DNA of 51,100 nucleotides, from the NCBI GenBank assembly GCA_947501025.1, contig CANMUM010000013.1, positions 1-51,100 of the forward strand, read 5' to 3'. Below are positions 1-8,426 of this stretch, piece by piece. This DNA comes from an uncultured Paracoccaceae bacterium (GTDB lineage: Bacteria; Pseudomonadota; Alphaproteobacteria; Rhodobacterales; Rhodobacteraceae). A model generated the notes under the pieces. The model made no database searches and was not told the origin of the DNA. It saw only the letters and a list, made by a program, of their open reading frames with translations. Made by a program: the position numbers and the translations under genes. Every line of letters starts with the position of its first letter. The first letter of the stretch is position 1.

Positions 1-174
1 CGTCAGTTTTGCGCGACCCATTCCGCCGTAGCGCTTGCGCCAGCCATAATATGTCTTGTCAGAAACACCCGCTGCGCGACATGCGCTCACTACATCCAAA
101 CCACTATTACAATGCACTTCAACTTCGCGGATCAAGCGCAATATATCATCCTCACCATATCTCTTTCGTGCCAT
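1..174 (-). CDS. IS3-family transposase OrfA, N-terminal 58 residues (partial)
   Basis: Reading leftwards from ATG at 174 gives 58 uninterrupted codons to the window edge, beginning MARKRYGEDDILRLIREVE and containing the helix-turn-helix stretch VSACRAAGVSDKTYYGWRKR. This is the N-terminal DNA-binding module of IS3-family OrfA proteins (the xxYYxWRKxYGG signature is typical). OrfA binds the IS ends and is normally fused to OrfB by programmed -1 frameshifting; that junction lies outside the window. The leader between the IS tip and the ATG carries GAAGGAT about 6 bases before the start as a ribosome binding site. The frame is open throughout, so the copy may be intact beyond the edge. Confidence 0.75.
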   Translation of the reverse strand, partial: MARKRYGEDDILRLIREVEVHCNSGLDVVSACRAAGVSDKTYYGWRKRYGGMGRAKLT

Positions 175-196
175 TAAATTATCCTTCAAATAACAG

Positions 197-278
197 AGCT
201 TTACTAAATTAGTGGCACAGGTTTAAGGGGCAAGGACAGCTTTACTAAATTAGTGGCACAGGTTTAAGGGGCAAGGAC
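197..278. repeat. Tandem direct duplication of a 41-bp IS-end sequence
   Basis: A 41-base unit beginning AGCTTTACTAAATTAGTGG and ending GGGGCAAGGAC occurs twice head to tail (197-237 and 238-278) with no mismatch seen. On the minus strand each copy reads TGTCCTTGCCCC..., the expected outer tip of the IS whose orfA starts at 174. Only the inner copy is needed for one IS end. The pair could mark one insertion next to the truncated end of an earlier copy, or local slippage. Confidence 0.8.
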
Positions 279-406
279 AAATTTACATAACCTACTAGCC
301 GAATTTACAATTCGTTGTCGGTGAAGGGATGCTCCGCTCCCTTTCAAAACCCATGGCCAATGGGCAAGACTCATTGGAAACCTTGTCATTTGTATGCTAG
401 ACCTCA

Positions 407-1264
407 TTATGCAGCCTTCCGTCCAAGCCAACCTTCTGGCGGACTCCACATGCCACTGGCAATGATTTGGTCAAGCTGATCTTGTGGAATGGATTTTGCC
501 ATCTTGCCGCCAGTATTTAACCAATCAATTCGCAATTGAATTTGTTCGGTTGTAAGCGGTTTGAGCTTATCCTTCCTCTCCGACAATGAAACAATTTGTT
601 CACGATAGCGTGCTTGCGCAAACCAGTTGTCGCTGTAACTGACAGTCCATCTTGAATGATTAATGCTCTTGCTCGCATACAGCTTAAGGGCACTTAAAAT
701 TGTATCTGGGTCAGCTCCATTTTGAACCAACTTTCTATAAGCCTTCTTTGTTCTCTCTGGATATCGACACCGATCTTTGGGGTAAATTTTCCAAACTTCT
801 TCGAATAAATTATCGACTTCTGCTACTTCGATAGAAGAGGTTTTTATATCAGGTTTTATATCTGTTATAGATTTGCCCTCTGGGGCAATTGTAGTTTCTC
901 CCTCAGGGGCAAATGGTTCAGCTCCAATTTCGTTCGAGTCTTCAGCCTCCTGTAACCTCTTGAAATACTTGATTGCATCAACAGCATGATACCAATTCGT
1001 TCGCTTACCTCTAGAATAATTGGCTTTGAGGATTTTACCTGCCTTGACCAAGTTATCAATCGCGGTTCGAATTTGTTTTTGTGTCAGGTAATTGAGAGTG
1101 ACTGCAATTTCTCGAATTGAACTATAGGTCCAATGTTTACCTTCACGCTTGTTACGCTTAGCCTTGGTGTTGTTATTCGTCCAAAAGCAAATATGGTGAT
1201 AAACAATCCCCTCAATCAAACCTAACTCTTTTGCTATCTCTGTGTCGAAGCAATGCATACTCAT
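407..1264 (-). CDS. Phage/plasmid-type replication protein with winged-helix N-terminus
   Basis: A 285-aa protein whose first ~100 residues match the pattern of short-ORF replication or DnaD-like proteins of rhodobacterial prophages and plasmids: [12 protein letters not shown], then a conserved [12 protein letters not shown], and [19 protein letters not shown], which form a winged-helix DNA-binding fold. A variable Glu-rich linker (about 105-150) leads to a C-terminal region with [12 protein letters not shown] and NWFAQARY, resembling helicase-loader-type C-termini. The start is ATG 1264 or the in-frame ATG 1258. The ATG overlaps the stop of a possible upstream 61-codon frame (1261-1446) as ATGA, suggesting translational coupling, though that small frame has no recognisable features. 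The gene lies between an IS end and the 3' end of tRNA-Arg, so it is probably the remnant of an integrated element. Confidence 0.6.
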   Translation of the reverse strand: MSMHCFDTEIAKELGLIEGIVYHHICFWTNNNTKAKRNKREGKHWTYSSIREIAVTLNYLTQKQIRTAIDNLVKAGKILKANYSRGKRTNWYHAVDAIKYFKRLQEAEDSNEIGAEPFAPEGETTIAPEGKSITDIKPDIKTSSIEVAEVDNLFEEVWKIYPKDRCRYPERTKKAYRKLVQNGADPDTILSALKLYASKSINHSRWTVSYSDNWFAQARYREQIVSLSERKDKLKPLTTEQIQLRIDWLNTGGKMAKSIPQDQLDQIIASGMWSPPEGWLGRKAA

Positions 1265-1514
1265 AGGGCGCCCCCGATAAATCTTGCAAAACGCAATACA
1301 TTGCAGTATGAACTATCTATAGAGAAAATAACTAATTTGCCGTCGATCTGGGTTGCAGCCCCTTCGGCGGTTTTTCTTTTGTCGGGCGGTGAAAATAGTA
1401 AATTCTGTACGCGGTATGTACGGTATTCACAGTATATTCGCACCAAATCTGGGAAAAGTCTGGAAATTCGCTTTTGTAAGCGTTCCCAAATAACATTTAA
1501 GTTATTGATTTTAT

Positions 1515-1591
1515 TGGCGCACCCGAGAGGATTCGAACCTCTGGCCTCTGCCTTCGGAGGGCAGCACTCTATCCAGCTGAGCTACGGGTGC
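1515..1591 (-). tRNA. tRNA-Arg (anticodon CCG)
   Basis: The minus strand from 1591 folds into a standard cloverleaf. The acceptor is GCACCCG pairing with CGGGTGC, the D-loop contains AGCTCAGCTGGATAGAG, the anticodon stem is CTGCC/GGCAG around loop CTCCGAA (anticodon CCG, reading CGG), and the T-arm contains GGTTCGAATCC. The discriminator is G and the CCA end is encoded (1515-1517). Its 3' end faces the phage-type replication gene, the usual geometry when an element integrates at a tRNA 3' end. Confidence 0.95.
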
Positions 1592-1602
1592 AAGTGAACA
1601 CT

Positions 1603-1631
1603 GACATAACTAAACTGGTACTTTATGGCAA
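1603..1631 (-). promoter_or_regulatory. Candidate promoter of tRNA-Arg
   Basis: On the minus strand TTGCCA (1631-1626) and TATGTC (1608-1603) are 17 bases apart, a reasonable sigma-70-type pair. The -10 ends 11 bases before the first tRNA base. Assigned by pattern only. Confidence 0.4.
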
Positions 1632-1650
1632 TAGTCATGCAGCTATTTCT

Positions 1651-1670
1651 ATATTGAATTTATTCAATAT
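1651..1670. promoter_or_regulatory. Perfect inverted repeat, candidate operator
   Basis: ATATTGAA (1651-1658), spacer TTTA, then TTCAATAT (1663-1670): eight matching bases on each side. It lies between the divergent tRNA-Arg promoter (20 bases away) and the hybrid kinase gene starting at 1821. No T-run follows, so it is more like a protein-binding site than a terminator. The binding protein is unknown. Confidence 0.4.
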
Positions 1671-1820
1671 TAGCGCATCGTACTGTGTGTAAATAGAAGC
1701 GCAAAGCATCTAGCGTAAATTAAAAACATGGATAAAATTCTTTTAAATATACCAACTTATAATAACCGCAGATGCTCTCAATTGTCACTGCTGGTCACTA
1801 GATTGTTGGAGTAATTATGA

Positions 1821-4019
1821 ATGCGAAAAAACAATCCATCACAATTGCAATTTTCTCTTGTACGTGGTCTTATAAGCCGAATTCGCATAGCATTTGCTTT
1901 TCTATTGTTGCTTGGAGTGAGTATCGTTTGGTTCTTTGCAAGCTTCTATCTACACAACCAAGAGACACAGAGATTTATCGATTATCTTGACGTTCTTTCG
2001 CAAACTCTTTCTGAGCCTGTTCAGTATTTTGACCTCGCTCATATTGATTCAACCTTGAAAAGCTATAGTGAATTTTTAGACTTTGATCGTATCCAGGTAT
2101 TGGATCGATATTCTTATGTGCAAGCAGATTTGGGTTCAGTTCCAAATACAAAAATGCATGATTATCAAAATAAGATTATGACACCAGATGGAGAAATGGT
2201 CGGGACGTTATTGGTTTGGCGAGGTGCTACAACAAGACCAATCGGTATTTCGGCATTTATTATAGGTGGTGGAGCGCAAATGCTGCTTATTGTTATTTTT
2301 GGTTCTGTAATAATGCAGTTTATTCTCAAGCGTGAGCTTATTGAGCCACTATCGACATTAACGGATTCTATAAGAAAAGATGCAATCGATGGTGATTTTA
2401 AGCCACCACAGATGGTCTTGCAACGATCTGAGTTAGGGCAGGTGGCCATTGCATATGATGCTGTGACGACGCAGGTGAAGACATTATTTCAAGAACGTGA
2501 ATCGCTTCTTCGGGATTTAACAACGGAAAACCAGACACGAAGCTTACAAGTGCGCCTTTTTGAAGAGGCGATAGAACAGTCAAAAATGGCATTAACCTAT
2601 AAAAATGGAGCTTCTGATGGGAATGATATTTCGTTTGGTGGCTGGGCGCCTCCAAATATTAGAGAGCTTATTTCGTCGCTCACTGAGGGCAATCAAGATA
2701 TTCAAATCATTGAAGGGCATCATAATGTAAATATTCGCAATGTAATACATGATAATAATTCAGCCATTCGAAGCTTTGAGGCCTATCTTGAAAACGGTGA
2801 GATCTGGCAAATACGGATTTTAAAATTAGAGGGCGATAAGCGCGCAATTTTTGCATCTGATGAGACTTCAAAAAAACAAATGGAAAACGCTCTGCATCAA
2901 AAGAATAAACTGGAATCTTTAGGCGGCGTTTCTAGCGGTGTTGCTCATGATTTTAATAATATTCTTGCAATTATATTAGCAGCACTTGAGCAAATTGGTG
3001 ATGATGCAGCGATAAATGAGGCCGCAGTAAAAATTGGCTCAGATGCAGTTGAGAGAGGCTCATCAATCGTAAAGCAACTTCTGCAATTTGTTCGTGTTGG
3101 TAAATTGAGTACTGAAGTTGGGAATTTGAAAGAGATATTTCAAAAACAATACAGCTCACTCTCAAATCTATTAGGACCAAGCGTTAATCTTGATATTGCA
3201 ATTGATGCTGACATTTATGTTGTTGCAGACCCGCAGTTTTTGGAAACTGTATTTATGAACCTGATTATCAATGCACGCGATGCACTGGGTGGGGTTCCTG
3301 GTGTGATTTCAGTTTCACAGCGCAATCCAAGACCAAAAGAAATACGTGAAAATTTGCTTGATATAAATGCTCATTATGTGGCTGTAGATATCATTGATAG
3401 CGGTGGTGGTATCCCTGAAGATGTGTTGAGCAGGGTCTTTGACCCGTTCTTTTCTACAAAGCCTGTCGGGCAGGGCACAGGGCTTGGGTTATCAATGGCA
3501 TATGAATATTTGCGGCGAATGGGGGGAACAATTTACGTTTCTGAAACATCCTCAAAAGGCACAACATTCTCCGTTATCATGGTGAAAACAAATGACCGTA
3601 TTACATCGAAAAGAAAATTTAAAATAAAGAAAGGTGATATTATGAAGCATACTTCTTGCTTACTCGTTGATGATGAGGAGGCACTTGTTAAGTTTATCAA
3701 AATTTATCTTGAGCGTCTTGGAGCGATTGTTACAAGTGTACATTGCGTAAATGATGCACTTCAGAACATTGAGTCCAATAAATTTGATATCGTTCTGTCT
3801 GATATGTATATGCCAGATGGAACAGGAATAGATATCTTAACTGAATTGCGTAAAAATTGTGATGATACGAAATTCGTTCTGATGAGCGGGAACTTTCAGA
3901 TGGGTATTGAGACCGATAGCATTGAAAACGCTGAAGTGGTTAATGACCTTCCTTTTATTGAAAAGCCATTTAAGCTACATGAACTCAACAGCTTAATGGA
4001 GGCCACATTAACGGGTTAA
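1821..4019 (+). CDS. Orphan hybrid sensor histidine kinase with C-terminal receiver
   Basis: A 732-aa inner-membrane kinase. A TM helix at about 21-43 and another at 141-169 enclose a periplasmic sensor region of ~95 residues; a HAMP-like stretch (170-225) and coiled coil follow. The phospho-acceptor block is SGVAHDFNN (His376), the type that pairs with a HATPase having [10 protein letters not shown] and [11 protein letters not shown] receiver domain occupies 608-732 with the acidic pair DD (617-618), phospho-acceptor Asp661 (LSDMYMPDG) and KP near 690. The start ATG 1821 has GGAG nine bases upstream. An in-frame ATG at 3642, preceded by AAGGTGA (3631-3637), sits exactly at the receiver boundary. 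No partner gene adjoins, and the stop abuts that of the convergent fabI. The signal sensed cannot be told from the sequence. Confidence 0.85.
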   Translation: MRKNNPSQLQFSLVRGLISRIRIAFAFLLLLGVSIVWFFASFYLHNQETQRFIDYLDVLSQTLSEPVQYFDLAHIDSTLKSYSEFLDFDRIQVLDRYSYVQADLGSVPNTKMHDYQNKIMTPDGEMVGTLLVWRGATTRPIGISAFIIGGGAQMLLIVIFGSVIMQFILKRELIEPLSTLTDSIRKDAIDGDFKPPQMVLQRSELGQVAIAYDAVTTQVKTLFQERESLLRDLTTENQTRSLQVRLFEEAIEQSKMALTYKNGASDGNDISFGGWAPPNIRELISSLTEGNQDIQIIEGHHNVNIRNVIHDNNSAIRSFEAYLENGEIWQIRILKLEGDKRAIFASDETSKKQMENALHQKNKLESLGGVSSGVAHDFNNILAIILAALEQIGDDAAINEAAVKIGSDAVERGSSIVKQLLQFVRVGKLSTEVGNLKEIFQKQYSSLSNLLGPSVNLDIAIDADIYVVADPQFLETVFMNLIINARDALGGVPGVISVSQRNPRPKEIRENLLDINAHYVAVDIIDSGGGIPEDVLSRVFDPFFSTKPVGQGTGLGLSMAYEYLRRMGGTIYVSETSSKGTTFSVIMVKTNDRITSKRKFKIKKGDIMKHTSCLLVDDEEALVKFIKIYLERLGAIVTSVHCVNDALQNIESNKFDIVLSDMYMPDGTGIDILTELRKNCDDTKFVLMSGNFQMGIETDSIENAEVVNDLPFIEKPFKLHELNSLMEATLTG

Positions 4020-4805
4020 TTAAAGGTTTTCAGGCCGTGCCATACCCATGGCATGATATCCACCATCGACATATAAGATGTCGCCGGTTGTTGATTTACC
4101 CCAATCACTCGCCAAGTAACAAGCCGCACCACCGACATGCTCAAGAGCTGCGTTTGAACGCAATGGAGCGTTTTCTTCGGAGGCGCGATATGTTTTACGT
4201 GCGCCACCAATGGCTGCCCCAGCGAGAGTTTTCATTGGACCAGGGCTGATCGCATTGACACGTATACCCTGTGGACCAAGGTCATTTGCAAGATATCGCA
4301 TAGTGGCTTCAAGAGCCGCTTTAGCAACGCCCATGACATTATAGTTGGGCAAAACACGTTGTGATCCGAGGAAGGTTAATGTTGAAATTGAACCTCCATC
4401 GGGCATTATCTCCGCCGCACGACGTGAAAGATCTATAAGTGAATAAACGGAGATATCCATCGAGTTTAGAAAATTTGCTTTGGTCGTTTTTGTAAAGCGC
4501 CCTGTCAACTCGTCTTTGTCGGAAAATGCAACGGCATGGATAAGAAAGTCTATCTTGCCCCACTCCGCTTTCAAACGATCAAAAACTGCGTCCATAGACG
4601 CATCATCTTGAACATTCGCGTCCATAGCAATGGATGAGCCAACGCTTTCAGCTAATGGAACAACCCGTTTACCAAATGCTTCACCCTGATATGTGAACGC
4701 GAGTTCTGCACCTTGTTCAGCCATTTCGCGCGCAATACCCCACGCGATTGAACGCTCATTCGCAACACCAATGATCAGACCTTTTTTGCCTTCAAGAATT
4801 CCCAT
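4020..4805 (-). CDS. fabI: Enoyl-[ACP] reductase (NADH), FabI
   Basis: This 261-aa short-chain dehydrogenase-like protein catalyses the last step of the fatty-acid elongation cycle, reducing trans-2-enoyl-ACP. The FabI cofactor pattern GLIIGVANERSIAWGIA is at the N-terminus and the active-site motif Y155-x6-K162 lies in PNYNVMGVAKAALEA. The C-terminal DGGYHAMGM is typical of alphaproteobacterial FabI. The position ten residues before the catalytic Tyr, usually Tyr (Tyr146 of E. coli), is Phe145 here (TLTFLGSQR), as in mycobacterial InhA. It is the third gene of fabA-fabB-fabI, four bases after fabB, with GGGTGAT as ribosome binding site. Its stop codon directly abuts that of the convergent kinase gene. 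Confidence 0.95.
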   Translation of the reverse strand: MGILEGKKGLIIGVANERSIAWGIAREMAEQGAELAFTYQGEAFGKRVVPLAESVGSSIAMDANVQDDASMDAVFDRLKAEWGKIDFLIHAVAFSDKDELTGRFTKTTKANFLNSMDISVYSLIDLSRRAAEIMPDGGSISTLTFLGSQRVLPNYNVMGVAKAALEATMRYLANDLGPQGIRVNAISPGPMKTLAGAAIGGARKTYRASEENAPLRSNAALEHVGGAACYLASDWGKSTTGDILYVDGGYHAMGMARPENL

Positions 4806-4809
4806 GATA

Positions 4810-6036
4810 TCACCCGTTATATTTGCTCATTACCAAAGTGGCATTCGTACCACCAAAGCCAAAGCTGTTTGAAAGCACTGTGTCTAGACCAGCATTGTCG
4901 ATGCGTGTTGTCGCAATTTCTTCAGGTTTTATAGCTTCATCAAGCTCGGTTATATTTGCGCTGGCTGTGATAAAATCATGCTTGAGCATCAATAAAGAAT
5001 AGATCGCTTCTTGTACGCCTGTTGCGCCAAGTGAGTGACCTGTGAGAGATTTTGTTGATGAGATGATCGGCGTTTGATCTTCACCAAAGACGCGACGAAC
5101 AGCTTCAACTTCAGTGACGTCGCCCGCGGGTGTCGATGTGCCATGTGCATTGATATAATTGACTTTGCGCTCACCAATTGTTGCCGTGGCCAAACGCATG
5201 GAGCGCTCTCCGCCTTCACCAGATGGTGCAACCATATCATGGCCATCAGATGTTGCGCCGTAGCCTGTGACTTCCCCGTAAATTTTTGCGCCGCGGGCTT
5301 TTGCATGTTCGAGCTCTTCGAGAACAAGAACACCGCCTCCTCCTGCAATCACAAAACCATCGCGCGTCGTGTCAAATGCACGCGCAGCTGTTTCAGGCGC
5401 ATCATTATATTTTGAACTCATTGCGCCCATCGCATCAAATAGGCATGAAAGCGTCCAATCTAGCTCCTCGCCGCCCCCAGCAAATACGATGTCTTGTTTG
5501 CCGAATTGAATTTGCTCAACACCATTGCCGATGCAGTGAGCAGATGTTGAACATGCAGATGTAATTGAATAGTTTACACCCTTAATTTTGAACGGTGTTG
5601 CAAGACATGCAGAATTCGTTGAGCTCATGCCGCGCGTGACCATGAATGGCCCCATACGCTTTGGGGAGCCTTTTTCGATCACGATTTTATGCGCATCAAA
5701 TAGGTTTTTGGTAGAGGGGCCACCTGAACCCATAACAAGCCCCGTGCGTTCGTTGGAAACATCGCTTTCTTCAAGTCCACTATCTTCAATCGCTTGCTGC
5801 ATGGCCACGAAATTATACGCCGCGCCATCGCCCATAAAGCGGAGATTGCGTTTGTCCACAGCTTCTTTGAGATCGATATTTGGACGTCCCTCAATTTGTG
5901 AACGAAATCCATGCTCGGCCATATCAGGCGCGAATGTGATGCCCGATTTCCCAGCTTTCAACGAAGCCAAAACTTCATCTTGATTAATACCTATTGAGGA
6001 TACAATCCCGATCCCTGTGACAACGACTCTACGCAT
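4810..6036 (-). CDS. fabB: 3-oxoacyl-[ACP] synthase I, FabB
   Basis: A 408-aa ketoacyl-ACP synthase with the thiolase-fold Cys-His-His triad: Cys162 in [12 protein letters not shown], one His in [11 protein letters not shown] and one in [11 protein letters not shown]. The length and the [11 protein letters not shown]-terminus are normal for KAS I/II. The position directly after fabA marks it as FabB, the synthase that elongates cis-unsaturated intermediates produced by FabA, rather than FabF. It is 27 bases downstream of fabA and 4 bases upstream of fabI, so the three genes are almost certainly cotranscribed. Cytoplasmic. Confidence 0.95.
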   Translation of the reverse strand: MRRVVVTGIGIVSSIGINQDEVLASLKAGKSGITFAPDMAEHGFRSQIEGRPNIDLKEAVDKRNLRFMGDGAAYNFVAMQQAIEDSGLEESDVSNERTGLVMGSGGPSTKNLFDAHKIVIEKGSPKRMGPFMVTRGMSSTNSACLATPFKIKGVNYSITSACSTSAHCIGNGVEQIQFGKQDIVFAGGGEELDWTLSCLFDAMGAMSSKYNDAPETAARAFDTTRDGFVIAGGGGVLVLEELEHAKARGAKIYGEVTGYGATSDGHDMVAPSGEGGERSMRLATATIGERKVNYINAHGTSTPAGDVTEVEAVRRVFGEDQTPIISSTKSLTGHSLGATGVQEAIYSLLMLKHDFITASANITELDEAIKPEEIATTRIDNAGLDTVLSNSFGFGGTNATLVMSKYNG

Positions 6037-6063
6037 ATTATTTCTCCCTTGATGGCGTTTTGC

Positions 6064-6573
6064 TTACTCAGCAGACAACGCAACTTTCATATCTGTAACT
6101 TGGTAAATGGTTTCGCCGTCTGCCTCAACGCGGCCATTGGCAACGCCCATAGTCAGGCGGCGTGTTTGGATAGCTTTTGTGAAGTCTACGAAATATGTAA
6201 GCTTCTTACGTTCAGGGCGCACCATGCCTGTGAGCTTAACTTCGCCCACGCCAAGTGCATAACCGCGACCTTGCCAACCGCGCCAACCGAGATTGAAGCC
6301 CGTGAGTTGCCAGAGGCCATCTAGACCAAGACAGCCCGGCATAATCGGGTTTTTGGGAAAGTGACAATCAAAGAACCAAAGCTCTGGCTTAATATCGAAT
6401 TCAGCAACCACATGACCTTTTTCAGAAAGTCCACGGTCATCAGAGATATCCGTAATGCGATCCATCATCAGCATAGGTGGCATTGGAAGCTGGGCATTGC
6501 CCTCCCCAAACAACTCCCCTTGGGCGCAACGGATCAAATCATCATATGAAAAGCTAGTTTGGCGTTCGGTCAT
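6064..6573 (-). CDS. fabA: 3-hydroxydecanoyl-[ACP] dehydratase/isomerase, FabA
   Basis: A 169-aa hot-dog-fold enzyme that dehydrates 3-hydroxydecanoyl-ACP and isomerises the product to cis-3-decenoyl-ACP, starting anaerobic-type unsaturated fatty-acid synthesis. His71 (FFDCHFPKNPIMPG) and Asp85 (LGLDGLWQL) are the catalytic pair. The C-terminal VADGRVEADG-like segment is also family-typical. It is the first gene of the fabA-fabB-fabI operon and is divergent from the recQ-like gene with a 128-base gap. Related roseobacters often have an Irr-type regulator beside this operon; none is seen here. Confidence 0.95.
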   Translation of the reverse strand: MTERQTSFSYDDLIRCAQGELFGEGNAQLPMPPMLMMDRITDISDDRGLSEKGHVVAEFDIKPELWFFDCHFPKNPIMPGCLGLDGLWQLTGFNLGWRGWQGRGYALGVGEVKLTGMVRPERKKLTYFVDFTKAIQTRRLTMGVANGRVEADGETIYQVTDMKVALSAE

Positions 6574-6701
6574 GTGTTTTCCTTTTATCGTTTTGACGTG
6601 TTTAGCATTGGTATCTAATGACGCGCAAGGTGTTCACGATTTTTACCCAAATTTTGACATTTCTAGGCAATTATGGTGATTAAGCGAAAACGGAAGATAA
6701 T

Positions 6702-8387
6702 TTGCTCACAGCGCGCGCTCAAACCATACTCGAAAAGCTCGGTCACAGCACTTTGCGGGAGGCGCAAGTGGCGATTATTGATGCAGGGCTTAAGCGCAAA
6801 GACGTGTTTGCCGTACTTCCAACAGGCGGGGGCAAATCGCTTTGCTTTCAGCTTCCAGCACTCACTCAAAATGGTCTAACTATTGTCGTTTCACCACTTT
6901 TGGCGTTGATGCGAGATCAAATGAGCAAGCTAAAAGAAAAGGGCCTTAAGGCTGCAATGCTATCAAGTGATATTACGGATAAAGACCGTGATAGGGTCAT
7001 TGGTCAGCTCTTACGCGGTCAGTTAAAATTGCTCTATCTTTCTCCTGAGCAGCTTGCGAAGTCCTCCATTGCACATCTTCTTGATCAAGTGAAAATCAAT
7101 CGAATTGTGATTGATGAAGCGCATTGTGCGTCAAGTTGGGGACATGATTTTCGACCAGATTATCGTGCGCTTGGAACATTTATAAATGCACGCCCATATA
7201 TGAATGTGAGTGCTTTTACGGCAACCGCAACGCCCGAAGTGGTTGAGGATCTATATGGGCTGTTGTTTAAAAAGCGTAAGCCAAAGACCTTTATAAAATC
7301 ACCTATGCGCTCCAATATATCGATTGAGTTTCAACCCAAAATGTCTCCACGTGAACAATTGATGAAAAGCATCCCCAGAATAGGCAGTGTTGTGATCTAT
7401 GCTGGCACGCGCAGCAAAACCGAGGTTCTCGCAAAGGCTATCGGTAAAGAAGCGGATTATTATCATGCAGGGCTTAATCCTGATGAGCGCAGACAGAAAG
7501 AGACCAATTTTTTAGATGGCACAACGCGGATAATGGTTGCGACCAATGCATTTGGAATGGGTGTTGATAAAGCTGATATTCGATGCGTCATCCATGCAGA
7601 CTTGCCTCCGTCAATCGAGTCATATGTCCAAGAAATTGGGCGTTCTGGGCGTGATGGTTCAGCATCTTCTGCATTGTGCCTCTTCAATGAAGATGACATT
7701 GAGTTTCGGGTAGGGCACATCAAAAATGGCACGCATGATGCGCAAAGACGCGATCTGCAATCCAACAAGCTTGCTGGCATGCTGTCTCTTGCAATGGATC
7801 AAAAAGGCTGGGAAGAGATTGATGCATATTTTGGTTTTGGTGAGATAGATTTTAAACTATCAGATGATGCACAAAGCATTTGTGAATTTCATGCAAGACA
7901 TAAGAGCCACAACATTTCACCAGAATTGTTGCGTTGGCGTAGCAAAATCGCAACCACAAAGCGCTATGCGCCATTTATGGTTTTACCAGATGCGATACTG
8001 TCTCAAATTTCAGATGCACAGCCAAAAACGATTGATGAACTTGCCGCAATCAAAGGTATTGGAAAATCTCGCTTAGAAAAATATGGGGCAGGGATTTTGG
8101 AAGCCCTTGGGAATGATATTATAGCAAGCTCTTCAACACGCCGAGCTATCGCGCTTTCACATCAAGGTGATATTTTTGAAAGGCTCCGTGAAATTTCTCT
8201 CCATCTGCGTTTGGGTGAATTTGGAACCGAACGTCCTATTGATTTATCTGAAAAAATTCTCGCGCGTATCGTGAAAGCCAATCCGCAAACGCATGATGAA
8301 TTGTTAAAAGTGAATGGCATGGATGATAATCGGGTTAAGAGATTTGGTGACGCGTTTTTGCTGGAACTTAGAAATAATAATCGCTAA
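6702..8387 (+). CDS. RecQ-like DNA helicase lacking the zinc/RQC module, with two HRDC-like domains
   Basis: A 561-aa superfamily-2 helicase. RecQ motifs are present: LREAQ (motif 0), PTGGGKS Walker A (about 40-46), IDEAHCASSWGHDFRPDY (DEAH plus aromatic-rich loop), TATATP (III), and IMVATNAFGMGVDK and QEIGRSGRDG (V, VI). After the helicase core, canonical RecQ has four zinc-binding Cys and a winged helix; here the segment NKLAGMLSLAMDQKGWEEIDAYFGFGE retains only the outline, without the Cys cluster. Two helical modules resembling HRDC domains follow (about 410-465 and 485-560), each ending in a helix-hairpin-like KGIGKSRLEKYG or NGMDDNRVKRFG. The start is TTG 6702 with GGAAG five bases upstream; no ATG fits the frame. 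Called RecQ-like rather than RecQ because of the missing module. Confidence 0.8.
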   Translation: MLTARAQTILEKLGHSTLREAQVAIIDAGLKRKDVFAVLPTGGGKSLCFQLPALTQNGLTIVVSPLLALMRDQMSKLKEKGLKAAMLSSDITDKDRDRVIGQLLRGQLKLLYLSPEQLAKSSIAHLLDQVKINRIVIDEAHCASSWGHDFRPDYRALGTFINARPYMNVSAFTATATPEVVEDLYGLLFKKRKPKTFIKSPMRSNISIEFQPKMSPREQLMKSIPRIGSVVIYAGTRSKTEVLAKAIGKEADYYHAGLNPDERRQKETNFLDGTTRIMVATNAFGMGVDKADIRCVIHADLPPSIESYVQEIGRSGRDGSASSALCLFNEDDIEFRVGHIKNGTHDAQRRDLQSNKLAGMLSLAMDQKGWEEIDAYFGFGEIDFKLSDDAQSICEFHARHKSHNISPELLRWRSKIATTKRYAPFMVLPDAILSQISDAQPKTIDELAAIKGIGKSRLEKYGAGILEALGNDIIASSSTRRAIALSHQGDIFERLREISLHLRLGEFGTERPIDLSEKILARIVKANPQTHDELLKVNGMDDNRVKRFGDAFLLELRNNNR

Positions 8388-8426
8388 AAGCGAAATTAAA
8401 CGCAATTTCATTACCAAAGGTGCTCA

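Larger units (their letters stand above)
1..279 (-). mobile_element. IS3-family insertion sequence, 5' end only (runs off the window)
   Basis: The left margin holds the start of an IS element read leftwards: a terminal sequence (5' TGTCCTTGCCCC on the minus strand, outer end near 279), a short leader, then an orfA-type transposase gene that leaves the window at base 1. The TG start and the C-rich tip fit IS3-group inverted repeats. The other end and orfB lie outside the window, so family assignment rests on the orfA protein. The terminal sequence is present twice in tandem (separate entry), so the true tip may be at 238 or 279. Confidence 0.6.

Noticed and set aside
197-278. Tandem repeats as a possible CRISPR
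   Set aside because: Only two copies with no spacer between them, and the unit is the IS tip.
1261-1446. Minus-strand frame of 61 codons coupled (ATGA) to the replication gene
   Set aside because: The overlap is suggestive, but the sequence has no recognisable features and no ribosome binding site, so it is only mentioned.
1253-1597. Plus-strand frame of 114 codons ending at tRNA-Arg
   Set aside because: It runs antisense through the tRNA gene and has no family features.
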